A stretch of 64,000 nt of DNA from Mycobacteroides sp. LB1 (GTDB lineage: Bacteria; Actinomycetota; Actinomycetes; Mycobacteriales; Mycobacteriaceae): positions 310,001-374,000 of the forward strand of contig NZ_JACCFF010000002.1 of NCBI RefSeq assembly GCF_013449725.1, given 5' to 3'. The number at the start of each line of letters is the position of its first letter. Position 1 is the first letter of the stretch. The notes beneath the pieces are model-generated. The model worked only from the letters and a program-made list of their open reading frames with translations. It was not told the DNA's origin and did no database searches. The position numbers and the translations under genes were made by a program. Of this stretch, positions 21,962-33,907 are shown in pieces.

Positions 21962-22528
21962 GTGGCGGACACACTTACCGGAGGCCAGAAGCTGGAAGCC
22001 GGTCAAAGCCTCACGTCGAACAACGGCGCGTACTCGCTGACTCTGCAGGACGACGGCAACCTGGTCCTGAACGACGGCGGTAGCCCCGTTTGGGCCTCAG
22101 ACACCAGTGGACACACCGCTGGCCACGCAGAGGTACAGGGCGACGGCAACTTCGTCGTCTACGACAACGGTGGTGGCGCGCTGTGGAGCAGCAACACCGA
22201 GGGTCGCTCCGACGTGAAGCTGGTTCTGCAGGACGACCGCAACCTGGTTCTCTACGCAGGCGCGGACTCCGTCTGGTCTTCGGGCACCCAGACCGACACC
22301 CCGGCCGCTCCCGCTGCCGAGTCTGTCGAGGTTGCTCCCGCAGCCGTTGAGACGCCGGCTCCCGCCCCGGAGCCCCGCACCTACACCGTGGTCTCGGGTG
22401 ACACTCTGTGGGCCATCTCCGAGCGTTTCTACGGCGACGGCAACCAGTACCAGAAGATCGCGGATGCAAGCGGGATCTCCAACCCCGACCTGATCCAGCC
22501 GGGTCAGGTGCTGACCGTCCCGGAGTAA
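21962..22528 (+). CDS. Bulb-type (beta-prism II) lectin fused to a LysM domain
   Basis: 188 residues from GTG 21962 with GAAAGG upstream. Three sugar-binding motifs of the QxDxNxVxY type occur: QDDGNLVLN (29-37, Tyr replaced by Asn), QGDGNFVVY (59-67) and QDDRNLVLY (90-98). An Ala/Pro/Glu linker (112-137) leads to a LysM module (139-187: [20 protein letters not shown]). Bulb lectins bind mannose; LysM binds peptidoglycan-type glycans. M. smegmatis has a structurally studied protein of this architecture (MSMEG_3662). No signal peptide is visible, so export is unexplained. It converges on the DUF222 gene across a hairpin terminator. Confidence 0.92.
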   Translation: MADTLTGGQKLEAGQSLTSNNGAYSLTLQDDGNLVLNDGGSPVWASDTSGHTAGHAEVQGDGNFVVYDNGGGALWSSNTEGRSDVKLVLQDDRNLVLYAGADSVWSSGTQTDTPAAPAAESVEVAPAAVETPAPAPEPRTYTVVSGDTLWAISERFYGDGNQYQKIADASGISNPDLIQPGQVLTVPE

Positions 22529-22563
22529 CCACTCCGGCCTGGCAGTTCTAAGCCTCTTGGCCC

Positions 22564-22601
22564 CATCGGCCCCGTCGGGTTAACCCCCGGCGGGGCCGAT
22601 G
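22564..22601. terminator. Hairpin between convergent genes
   Basis: A 16-bp stem with one G-T pair (left arm from 22564, right arm ending 22601) and a 6-base loop TTAACC. It separates the lectin gene from the DUF222 gene, which end 78 bp apart. There is no long T-tract, so it may stop transcription weakly or from both sides, as in many mycobacterial terminators. Confidence 0.65.
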
Positions 22602-22606
22602 TCGTT

Positions 22607-23971
22607 CTACTCCCGCAGATAGCCGTCGGGGTGGTGGAACCGGTTGGCGCGCGGAATGCGGGACGGATCGACGTGTGCCGGCGGGATCCACCACGTTCGG
22701 CCGTCTGGGCCACGAACGGCCTGCCAGTGGCAATCCTCGGTCCCTAGCAGTTTGTGATGCTCTTCGCAGCCAAGCGTGAGATCGTCGATATCGGTCTTGC
22801 CGCCGACCGCCCACTCGTTCATGTGGTGCACCTGGCAGTGATACGCGGGCCGGTCGCACCCCGGATAGGTGCAGCCACGGTCCTTGGCGGTCAACACAAT
22901 TCGCTGATCCTCGGTGGCGATCCGTTTCGTGCGCCCGAGATGGAGCGCACGGCCGTCGTCATCGAAGATCGCCAGATAGTGGTGAGCGTGGCTTGCCATC
23001 CGAATGAGATCCGGTATCGGCAACAGCGAGCCACCGCCGGTCACCACCACTCCCGCGCCCGCCTCGAGCTCCCGCAGCGTCATGGTGACTACCGCCGTCA
23101 CCGGCAGCCCGCGATGGTGCCCAAGCCCACCCGAAGACAATGCGGACCGGCAGACCGCCTTGAGGGCATCATGCTGACGTTGCGCGACGGATCTCGTATC
23201 GCGTTTCGCTGCGTCAACATCGGGATCATCATCCACACAGGGTGTTTCATCGTCCGGGTTACCCGCACCCGGCGCGGCGTACTTTGCGAAGATCGCGTCA
23301 AGATAGGAGCGCAGCTCCGGGTCGAGGTCGAATGTCCCGGGCGTCATGAGGTCCGCGCCTTGGCGCCCCATGCGGAACCCGCGCCGTCGGGCGCGGTCGG
23401 CATCTTCGGTGAGGCCGCCGTCGGGGTCGAGATACGCCAGGAGCCTGTCCGCAGCCTTGCGGAGCTCATCCGGCCGGAGCGTTCCCGCGAGCTCGGCAAG
23501 CTGCTTCTCAGCGGCCACCCGGGTCTCCATATCGACGGCACGGGGGAGCCGGTCCCAGAACTGGCGAATGACCGCAATGTGATCGTGCCCGGCAGTGCCC
23601 GCACGCTGCGCCGCGGCGGTAGCCGCGAGCACCGGTTCGATCGGTTCGCCGCTTAGGGCGGCACTCGGAGCCAACTCCGCGGCATCCCGCATGCGCCTGC
23701 GCGCGTCCGAACGGGTGATCAGCAGGGCGTCGGCCAGCACATCCGCCAGATTGGCGCCACCGAATCGCCCCGGAACATGCTCGACCACAAGCTCGTTGAC
23801 GATCGAATGTGTGGCCGCGGGAATTCGTCGCATAAGCGTCTCTACGTCGCGAAGAACGACGAGGCGGTCATATTGCGTGAGCGTCTGAGCATCGATTGCC
23901 TGCAGCGCATCGACAGCGGAGGCGAGCCCGGCAAGGACCTGATCTGCGTCAACGTCGATTATCGAACTCAT
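22607..23971 (-). CDS. DUF222 / HNH endonuclease family protein (13E12-repeat type)
   Basis: 454 residues. The N-terminal two thirds is DUF222 (LRDVETLMRRIPAATHS, LADVLADALLITRSDARRRM). The C-terminus holds an HNH nuclease core, CTYPGCDRPAYHCQVHHMNE, then CEEHHKLLG; the Cys pairs probably hold zinc and HH is catalytic. These REP13E12-like proteins are widespread in mycobacteria and often sit at mobile or variable spots; their role is not settled. The ATG at 23971 is chosen because it lies inside a LexA box; an in-frame ATG at 24040 would add a Trp/Tyr-rich leader. Confidence 0.9.
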   Translation of the reverse strand: MSSIIDVDADQVLAGLASAVDALQAIDAQTLTQYDRLVVLRDVETLMRRIPAATHSIVNELVVEHVPGRFGGANLADVLADALLITRSDARRRMRDAAELAPSAALSGEPIEPVLAATAAAQRAGTAGHDHIAVIRQFWDRLPRAVDMETRVAAEKQLAELAGTLRPDELRKAADRLLAYLDPDGGLTEDADRARRRGFRMGRQGADLMTPGTFDLDPELRSYLDAIFAKYAAPGAGNPDDETPCVDDDPDVDAAKRDTRSVAQRQHDALKAVCRSALSSGGLGHHRGLPVTAVVTMTLRELEAGAGVVVTGGGSLLPIPDLIRMASHAHHYLAIFDDDGRALHLGRTKRIATEDQRIVLTAKDRGCTYPGCDRPAYHCQVHHMNEWAVGGKTDIDDLTLGCEEHHKLLGTEDCHWQAVRGPDGRTWWIPPAHVDPSRIPRANRFHHPDGYLRE

Positions 23972-23977
23972 GTTCGA
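23962..23977. promoter_or_regulatory. LexA (SOS) box over the start of the DUF222-HNH gene
   Basis: The sequence TCGAAC-TCAT-GTTCGA is a perfect match to the mycobacterial SOS box TCGAAC(N4)GTTCGA. The start codon of the HNH gene lies in the middle. LexA bound here would block transcription until DNA damage. 13E12-repeat genes in M. tuberculosis were reported among LexA targets, so the placement agrees with the family. Confidence 0.85.
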
Positions 23978-24079
23978 ATAGTAGGTCGCCACTCCGACAA
24001 GTAACCGCCAAATGTTGCGGATGATTTTGTTGTGACACAAGTGATTTCGAAGAACCGTCGTCGCGGCACCGAAACCGAG

Positions 24080-24109
24080 TTCGGGATCTGACTAGACCTA
24101 CGGTAGGCT
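24080..24109 (+). promoter_or_regulatory. Possible tRNA-Pro promoter
   Basis: TTCGGG and TAGGCT are separated by 18 bp, with TAGGCT ending 24 bp before the tRNA. The -10 fits the mycobacterial TANNNT pattern, and the -35 is weak. Confidence 0.4.
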
Positions 24110-24133
24110 TCCGTCTGCCGTTAACAACGGCGG

Positions 24134-24210
<77 letters not shown>

Positions 24211-24228
24211 GAGTTCTTGCAGTTGAGG

Positions 24229-24259
24229 GGCGGTTTCGGAGAAATCCGGACCGCCTTTT
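24229..24259 (+). terminator. Intrinsic terminator after tRNA-Pro
   Basis: GGCGGT pairs with ACCGCC, and an inner CGGA pairs with TCCG around a GAAA tetraloop, followed directly by TTTT. It is a canonical factor-independent terminator 19 bases after the tRNA. Confidence 0.85.
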
Positions 24260-24261
24260 CT

Positions 24262-24560
24262 GCTACCCGGAGGAGCGTGGATGGCAACGTCTCACGGACA
24301 TGTTGCCGGGGACCGTTCGCCCGAGCAGATCAGCGACAGCCTTGATACCGACACCGGCCTCGAGCCAAGCGACCGCAGCAGAGTGCCGGAACGTGGGAAC
24401 GCCGATCCCGTCATGCCTGCCTTCTCCGCCGCGATCTGAATCGTCCGCAAGATGTTCCGGGGATCGACTGGAGTACCGAACTCGGATGCGAACACAAGTC
24501 CGGCGTCGCAGGAAGGCCGGCCTACCGCGGTGTCGGTCCAAAAGCGGGCCGGTCTCTCCC
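24262..24560 (-). pseudogene. Frameshifted, truncated tyrosine (phage-type) integrase
   Basis: The minus strand carries the C-terminal part of a phage integrase split over frames. One frame reads GLVFASEFGTPVDPRNILR then AAEKAGMTG. A neighbouring frame continues IGVPTFRHSAAVAWLEAGV then IKAVADLLG. This rebuilds the usual DPRN...HT(F)RHSAA.AWLEAGV...VADLLGH order, with HxxR as TFRHS (the His is Thr here). The catalytic tyrosine region after LLG is lost, and an upstream frame disruption occurs near GRPSCDAG. It lies 50-350 bp from tRNA-Pro, the normal place for an integrated element's int gene. No second copy of the tRNA end was found in the window. Confidence 0.8.
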
Positions 24561-24585
24561 GAAACGCACCGGTGAGACCGGTCCC

Positions 24586-26256
24586 TCACGCGGCGCTGGC
24601 CGCACGCCCCTTCCGAAGCGTCTCCAGCAGCTCACGATACGGTCCAACGATGTAGGCGGTATCCCCGGCAGCTAGCTGCGTTTCTCGACGGGGGCGCAAC
24701 CGAATTGGCCCGCCACTCCGGTTGATCGCGATAACCCTTGTTTGCGTGGATAAATCGGCCATCCGCATGCCGTCCAGCTCACTGTCCGCCTCCACGAAGA
24801 CCCCACCAACGGTGAAGGATTGCCGACCGACCGAGAAGGTGCTCAGCACGTGCAGCCCCATCGCAGCACCGATAAACCATGGCGCCGCAAGATCGACGGT
24901 CGAGCGGACGTTGCCGAACCCGAACCGCTGAGCCACCGCAGTGCCCAGATTGCGGTCGAAGATCCGCAGCACCACGGGGACATCGGACCATCTGGCGCCC
25001 AACCGGTTCCGCAACACGATGCCCGTCTCGATATTGACCATATCGTCGTGGGTGAGCACCGCAACCGCCTGCGCCTCGTCGATCTGTGCTGCATCCCATG
25101 TCTGCGGCAGGCTCGCATCGCCGAATATCACCGGGATCCCCAGATTGGCGACAGTCGCCAGATACCTGTTGTTCTCGGACTGTTCGATCACGGCGACATC
25201 GTGCCCGGCGGCCTTCAAATCTTGGGCCACCCGGATGCCGAATGACCCGAGGCCAACCACGATCACATGGTTGGTGAGGTTCCGAACCTTGCGCCGTCCC
25301 GAGTTCTGGGCGATGCGCTGCGATAACAGCAGGTCCACGACGAATGCCATGACCACCGCCGTCGTCGCGATCCCAGCGAACATCAGGAAGATGCTGAATA
25401 ACCTCAGCCAGGTCGGCTGGTTAGCGAAACTGAAATCCCCATAGCCCACAGTCGCGATGGTTTCGGTCGAAAAGTACAGCGCGTCCACGTAACTCATCCC
25501 AGGCCGCTGATACGTGTACCGCAGTAGCACTGTAGCCCCGGCCAACAACGCCATCGCGGTCCCCAGCGCGCGGAAAAAGATCGGATTCATATCCTCCCGG
25601 AATGCCCGTATCCCGAGCAGTAACCGTGACACTCGCGAGCGCCGCCACCGGGAAGGTGCCGTGCCCGACGTTGGCGTAATTCCCTGGGCGGCAATCTCCT
25701 CGACGGTTCCGATCATGGCTGTCCAGTCTCCGCGGCGCACCTGCAAGTCTCGTCCGGGACACGCCACCACCTGGTCGGGTGTGGGCGAGCTGTGCCCGTG
25801 CACAACGGCGACCGGAGCGAGGTCGCCGTACAACTCGCGTAACGTGCCGTCGCGCGGTGCATCAGTACCGGAAATGATGAAGTCGGTGCCGGCCGCTGAG
25901 ATGGTGTGGGTGGTACGGCGCAGGCACGCCTCCACTACCGACGGAGCGGCGAGGTCGGCGACACCGAGCACCGCACCCGGCCCGCCGTCCACCGCGACGG
26001 CCTCGCGAAGTACGTCGTTGACCATACGGGTAACAACGCGCACTGTCGGGTTGAGTTGTCTTGCCAGCAGCGCAATTTCGAGGTTTTGCGCATCATCGGA
26101 CCCGGCGCACACAATCGCGGCGGCACCCGCTATCCCCACCGCGCCCAGACCGTCAACACTGTCTAAAGCGGCGACGGCAACACCGGCGGTCCAGAGTTCT
26201 TCGGCGATCCGGATCGCTAGCGCGTCCTTGCCGTAGACGATGGTATGTCTCTCCAC
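24586..26256 (-). CDS. Potassium channel with RCK domains before and after the pore
   Basis: 556 residues. Residues 1-200 form an N-terminal TrkA-N/RCK-like domain whose glycine motif is degenerate (VYGKDALA). A two-helix pore module follows: TM1 about 228-246, pore loop with filter TVGYGD at 269-274, TM2 about 285-311. Next is a second RCK with an intact VGLGSFG (334-340) and acidic partner in VAVIEQSENN, then a TrkA-C-like end (MADLSTQTRVIAINR). It should conduct K+ and gate on nucleotide or ion binding by the RCK ring. Placement of a soluble RCK ahead of the pore is unusual. The gene's 3' end closely follows the integrase remnant. Confidence 0.88.
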   Translation of the reverse strand: MERHTIVYGKDALAIRIAEELWTAGVAVAALDSVDGLGAVGIAGAAAIVCAGSDDAQNLEIALLARQLNPTVRVVTRMVNDVLREAVAVDGGPGAVLGVADLAAPSVVEACLRRTTHTISAAGTDFIISGTDAPRDGTLRELYGDLAPVAVVHGHSSPTPDQVVACPGRDLQVRRGDWTAMIGTVEEIAAQGITPTSGTAPSRWRRSRVSRLLLGIRAFREDMNPIFFRALGTAMALLAGATVLLRYTYQRPGMSYVDALYFSTETIATVGYGDFSFANQPTWLRLFSIFLMFAGIATTAVVMAFVVDLLLSQRIAQNSGRRKVRNLTNHVIVVGLGSFGIRVAQDLKAAGHDVAVIEQSENNRYLATVANLGIPVIFGDASLPQTWDAAQIDEAQAVAVLTHDDMVNIETGIVLRNRLGARWSDVPVVLRIFDRNLGTAVAQRFGFGNVRSTVDLAAPWFIGAAMGLHVLSTFSVGRQSFTVGGVFVEADSELDGMRMADLSTQTRVIAINRSGGPIRLRPRRETQLAAGDTAYIVGPYRELLETLRKGRAASAA

Positions 26257-26492
26257 TCTTGATGACGTTAGCGCGTAGAAGGCAGCTTCACACTCCGGAC
26301 CGCAAATTCGGAATTATCTTGCGGCCGAGGATGCTAAGCCGGAACGCACGGCTATCCGTGCTACACCCGCTGTACACGCCAAACAACGCGAAGAGCTGCA
26401 TTCAGACGAAATCAATTGAGCCGAAACACCATCTGTCTACTGTGCGGCCATTGTCCAGCCGCCCGGATGTCCATCGGGTGTTAGAAGAAATA

Positions 26493-28276
<1,784 letters not shown>

Positions 28277-28543
28277 TCCTCTCGACTGATCTCAGGGGCG
28301 TACGGCGTAAGAGCCGCGGCCAGAACAATGCGCAGCAGATGTGTCGAACACGGCGCGGGCGTGTTGCATCTCCGTGAAGCAATCAGCGTGAGCCGAAATT
28401 GGAACAGCACGCCGGTGGCGTTCCGCTGCTCGGCATTCTGCTGTTGATGTGCGGGAAACATGCCGGATATCGGTCGTCTCTAACGTAGCCACGTTCGTCG
28501 GCCACGAATCGGCTGCGGGCCCCTCATAGCGATAGGAACTCAA

Positions 28544-30718
<2,175 letters not shown>

Positions 30719-30945
30719 CGGGTGGAGTCTCGGTCGAAGGAAGGTGTTCCGCGAGCTTGTCGGAGATTTCTGGCTCGACACGATCTACTGCTTGAGCATG
30801 GCCACGGCGCAAAGCATGAATACCTGATTAGGCCCTGTAACCACTGTCACCTATTTGCTGTGGAAGCGACGGCGGTTGCCGCAGCTCAAGGCACACGATT
30901 CTCGACACACGGAGGCGCCGGCAGTTAACACTTCGGCGCCGGTCC

Positions 30946-30964
30946 ATGAGAACGTAGTTCTCAT
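30946..30964. promoter_or_regulatory. Perfect 19-bp palindrome before the aph operon
   Basis: ATGAGAAC-GTA-GTTCTCAT is a perfect inverted repeat with 8-bp arms ending one base before the ATG at 30966. It could be a TetR-type operator (core AAC-N3-GTT) or a leader hairpin that masks the start. Confidence 0.55.
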
Positions 30965-30965
30965 C

Positions 30966-31535
30966 ATGGGCACGGATAGCCATCAGTACCTCTCTTACGA
31001 GGAGTTCGGTCGGGCGTTCTTCGAGATAGCCGTCAGCGAAGCCCGGGTGAGGGCCGCGGTCGCGTCGATCGCCGGCGAACCGTTCGAGGTCGGCCCCATG
31101 GCTCAAGGGCCGGGAAAGATCGCGAAGGTGACCGCAAAAGTCCAGATCCAGGACCCGATCGTCACCCGGAACGCGGGCGACATCATCACCTTCGATATCC
31201 AGGTGCCGCTGGCCATCGATTTGCTGATCGACCTGAAGCTCGACAAGAGCCGTTTCAAGGTCGCGGGCAATATCAACTTGAAGGCCACCGCCCGCGCCGC
31301 CGCGCCGCTGCAGCTGATCATCGACGTCGCGCCGCCCGGACCCTCGGATATCACGGTGGATGTGTCCTCGACCACCATCCGTGGGGAGCTGCTGCGCATC
31401 TTGGCGGGGGTTGACCAGCTGATCAGCCGGTTCATCGCCAAGTACGTCGCCAACGAGGTTGACAACCCCAAGGCCATGGCGGCGCGCACAATTGACGTCG
31501 CACACCGACTCGATTCGGCCTGGACGGGCGTTTGA
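30966..31535 (+). CDS. Conserved hypothetical protein upstream of aph(3'')
   Basis: 189 residues, not recognised. It starts MGTDSHQYLSYEEFGRAFFE. The middle is beta-rich (GKIAKVTAKVQIQ, GDIITFDIQVPLAIDLLIDLKL, AGNINLKATARAAAPLQLIID), suggesting a lipid-binding or sandwich fold. The end is an amphipathic helix, LAGVDQLISRFIAKYVANEV. No signal peptide, metal motif or membrane span is seen. I chose ATG 30966 over a longer basic extension because it follows the palindrome. Its stop overlaps the TTG start of the phosphotransferase gene, so the two are translationally coupled. Confidence 0.75.
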   Translation: MGTDSHQYLSYEEFGRAFFEIAVSEARVRAAVASIAGEPFEVGPMAQGPGKIAKVTAKVQIQDPIVTRNAGDIITFDIQVPLAIDLLIDLKLDKSRFKVAGNINLKATARAAAPLQLIIDVAPPGPSDITVDVSSTTIRGELLRILAGVDQLISRFIAKYVANEVDNPKAMAARTIDVAHRLDSAWTGV

Positions 31536-32320
31536 TCGACCTCTCGGCCTGGGAGTCCGTCACGACGGGGGAGTCCGGCGCCGTGGTCTACCGGTCACCC
31601 GACGGCGCTCGTTATGCGAAAACGGGAAGCGTCAACCTTCTGGCGGACCTTGAGACGGACCTTCAGGCGGAGCGCGACCGGATCGAATGGTTAAGCGCTC
31701 AACACATCCCGAGCCCCACGGTGCTCGACTGGTCAACGGGGCCGAACGGTCCGGTATTGGTGACCTCGGCCGTTCAGGGCATCTCCGCCGACCAGCTCGA
31801 TGCGGACGATCTCGACAAAGCCTGGCCCGCTATCGCGGACGCGGTGCGGCGGCTGCATGCGCTGCCGACGTCCGGCTGCCCTTTCACGCGAACCCTGGGC
31901 GCGATGATGGCCATGGCGCGCGCCGTGGTAGCTCGTGAAGCCGTCAACCCGGACTTCCTGCCGGACGCGGATCGTTCGGTTCCGGCGCGTGACCTCCTGG
32001 CGCGGGTGGAAAGCACTCTGCCCGAACGCCTCGGCCAGGAACAATCCGATGTGGTGGTGTGTCACGGGGATCTGTGCCTGCCGAACATCGTCATCGCGCC
32101 GAAGGACTTCTCGGTAGCCGGTTTCATCGACCTCGGCAGGCTCGGGCTCGCCGACCGGCACGCCGATCTCGCGCTCTTGTTCGCCAACTCCCGAGAAACC
32201 TGGCCCGAAGACACCCGCGCCGCCAACGCTCATGCGCGATTCGAGCAGGTCTATGGAACACGGGCCGATCCCGAGCGTCTGGGCTTTTACCTGCAGCTCG
32301 ACCCGCTGACCTGGGGTTAG
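31532..32320 (+). CDS. Aminoglycoside 3''-O-phosphotransferase (streptomycin kinase type)
   Basis: 262 residues from TTG 31532, overlapping the previous stop. APH fold: ATP-binding Lys near residue 30 (RYAKTGS), Brenner motif VVCHGDLCLPNIVI with catalytic Asp180 and Asn185, and the metal Asp200 in GFIDLGRLG. Family APH(3'') phosphorylates streptomycin. M. abscessus MAB_2385 is a known determinant of innate streptomycin resistance and related to aph(3'')-Ic of M. fortuitum; this gene is probably that one, by recall of sequence features and context. Overlap with an unknown upstream gene is notable. Confidence 0.88.
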   Translation: MIDLSAWESVTTGESGAVVYRSPDGARYAKTGSVNLLADLETDLQAERDRIEWLSAQHIPSPTVLDWSTGPNGPVLVTSAVQGISADQLDADDLDKAWPAIADAVRRLHALPTSGCPFTRTLGAMMAMARAVVAREAVNPDFLPDADRSVPARDLLARVESTLPERLGQEQSDVVVCHGDLCLPNIVIAPKDFSVAGFIDLGRLGLADRHADLALLFANSRETWPEDTRAANAHARFEQVYGTRADPERLGFYLQLDPLTWG

Positions 32321-32330
32321 TATTTCACTC

Positions 32331-32360
32331 TTGACTTATATAATTCATTCCTTTTAATAT
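32331..32360 (+). promoter_or_regulatory. SigA-type promoter giving a leaderless arsR transcript
   Basis: TTGACT at 32331 and TAATAT at 32355-32360 (18-bp spacer) or TTAATA at 32354 (17 bp). The GTG start at 32367 lies 7 bases beyond the -10, so transcription should begin on or next to the start codon. The stretch is strikingly AT-rich against its surroundings. Confidence 0.75.
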
Positions 32361-32366
32361 GCGAAC

Positions 32367-32723
32367 GTGCATGCCTTCGACATACTCGGAGACCCGGTGC
32401 GCCGGCGCATTCTGGAACTGATCCACAAGGGGGAGATGTCCTCCGGCGCCATCACCGACGTGATCCGATCAGAGTTCTTGATCAGCCAACCGGCCGTGTC
32501 GCAGCATCTCAAGGTATTGCGCAACAACGGCTTTGCCCTCGTACGTGCCGAGGGGACCCGCCGCTTGTACAGCGTTGATACCGCTCCGCTGCGCGAGGTG
32601 GACCGCTGGCTCGACACCTTCCGTAGCAACTGGACACCACACTTGGACGCATTGGCCACCGAGATCGCCCGTGGCAAGCGGCAACGCCGGACCACTGACA
32701 CCCAGAAGGAGAACGCCACATGA
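32367..32723 (+). CDS. ArsR-family transcriptional regulator
   Basis: 118 residues with one winged helix-turn-helix: DPVRRRILELI, then ISQPAVSQHLKVLRNNGFALVRAEGTRRLYSV. No cysteine metal site is visible, so it is of the non-metal ArsR type commonly paired with an SRPBCC gene. The start is GTG 32367, set by the promoter. It overlaps the SRPBCC gene by 4 bp (ATGA), a well-known ArsR-AHSA1 pairing, and probably represses its own operon. Confidence 0.9.
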   Translation: MHAFDILGDPVRRRILELIHKGEMSSGAITDVIRSEFLISQPAVSQHLKVLRNNGFALVRAEGTRRLYSVDTAPLREVDRWLDTFRSNWTPHLDALATEIARGKRQRRTTDTQKENAT

Positions 32724-33355
32724 TCGATGTTCAGCACCAGCTCAACTCCGTCCGCCGCACCCTGGGCACCAAGACATTCGAGGCCCGCGCGGCACGCGTC
32801 GTGACGGTCAGTCAGACCTATGACACCGACGCAGAGGACCTCTGGGATGCCTGTACCAGCCTCGAGCGCATCCCGCGCTGGTTCCTGCCGATCGCGGGAG
32901 ACTTGCGCCTGGGTGGACATTATTCGTTGGAAGGTAACGCTTCTGGCACAGTACTGACCTGCGATGCACCTCATTCGTTCACGGCGACATGGGAATGCGG
33001 CGGCATGAGCTGGATCGAGGTGACGATCACACCGGAATCCGGCGACCGGGCCACTTTCACCCTCGAACACATATCCGATATCAGCGATGACGACGAACAC
33101 TGGCTGCAGTTCGGGCCGGGTGCCGTCGGAGTCGGTTGGGATTCCGGACTTCTCGGGCTGGCCGGATATCTCGCGTCGCCCGAAGACCGCATTACCCCCG
33201 AGGAGGGTATGGCGTGGGCGGCCAGCGATGAGGGGCGCGCCTTCATGGCGGGCTCCAGCGAGCGGTGGTACGAGGCCGCGATCGCCTCGGGTATGGATCC
33301 AGCGCAAGCCCGCCGCATGGCCGATCGCACCACGGAGGCCTATACCGCGGGCTGA
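32720..33355 (+). CDS. SRPBCC/AHSA1-family protein
   Basis: 211 residues. The START-like fold begins ARVVTVSQTYDTDAEDLWDACTS and continues IPRWFLPIAGDLRLGGHY, typical of the AHSA1 clade. The C-terminal ~60 residues form extra helices (YLASPEDRITPEEG, WYEAAIASGMDPAQARRM). These proteins bind a hydrophobic ligand; the ligand here is unknown. Regulated with the overlapping arsR gene. Confidence 0.88.
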   Translation: MIDVQHQLNSVRRTLGTKTFEARAARVVTVSQTYDTDAEDLWDACTSLERIPRWFLPIAGDLRLGGHYSLEGNASGTVLTCDAPHSFTATWECGGMSWIEVTITPESGDRATFTLEHISDISDDDEHWLQFGPGAVGVGWDSGLLGLAGYLASPEDRITPEEGMAWAASDEGRAFMAGSSERWYEAAIASGMDPAQARRMADRTTEAYTAG

Positions 33356-33391
33356 CGTGGCGCACGCCACAGCGGACGCTACTATCGGCCC

Positions 33392-33907
33392 ATGACCACA
33401 TCGGCAGTGTCGCCGGATGTACCTGGATTTGGACCCGTTACCCAAATTGCTTGGGTTACTGACGATCTCGATGCCACCGAAGGCATGCTTAGCACCGTAT
33501 TCGGGGTCAAGAAATGGACGCGAATACCAGATGTGCACTTCGGCCCGGACAGTTGCACCTACCGTGGCACACCTGCTGATTTCACCGCGACCATCGCGCT
33601 GAGCTATCTCGACGACATGCAGCTCGAACTGATCCTCCCGGTCAGCGGGACGAGCATTTACACCGAGTACCTGGATCGCAATCCCACAGGGTTGCACCAC
33701 GTGTGCGTGGAACCACCCGACCTTGACGCCGCGCTCGACCATGCCAAGGCACACGGCATGGAGGTGATTCAGGACGGTGTGATGCCCGGTGGCATGCGCT
33801 TTGCCTACCTGTCGGCGCCCACGGCCGCCTTGCCGTATATGGAACTGGCCTTCGTCCCGCCCGAGATACGGGCGTTCTACGACTACATCAAGAGTGAGCA
33901 GGCATGA
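33392..33907 (+). CDS. VOC-family (glyoxalase-like) protein
   Basis: 171 residues. Two beta-alpha-beta-beta-beta halves are apparent: FGPVTQIAWVTDDLDATEG and PTGLHHVCVEPPDLDAALDHAK. The HH pair in the second half and glutamate in YMELAF could be metal ligands; the first half has Gln/Ala in place of the usual His. Related to methylmalonyl-CoA epimerase-like or dioxygenase VOC proteins; reaction unknown. It overlaps the flavoprotein gene by 4 bp (ATGA), suggesting a shared pathway. Confidence 0.85.
   Translation: MTTSAVSPDVPGFGPVTQIAWVTDDLDATEGMLSTVFGVKKWTRIPDVHFGPDSCTYRGTPADFTATIALSYLDDMQLELILPVSGTSIYTEYLDRNPTGLHHVCVEPPDLDAALDHAKAHGMEVIQDGVMPGGMRFAYLSAPTAALPYMELAFVPPEIRAFYDYIKSEQA

Noticed and set aside
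26300..26324. CCGCAA...TTGCGG inverted repeat between the K+ channel and glnB genes
   Set aside because: Loop of 13 bases and no T-tract; too weak to call a terminator of the amtB-glnB unit.
28277..28543. GlnR box in the amtB/glnN intergenic region
   Set aside because: No convincing pair of GlnR half-sites found by eye; a weight-matrix scan would be needed.
30914..30943. GGCGCCGG repeated twice ahead of the aph operon palindrome
   Set aside because: GC-rich 8-mers recur easily at this base composition; no further symmetry supports a site.
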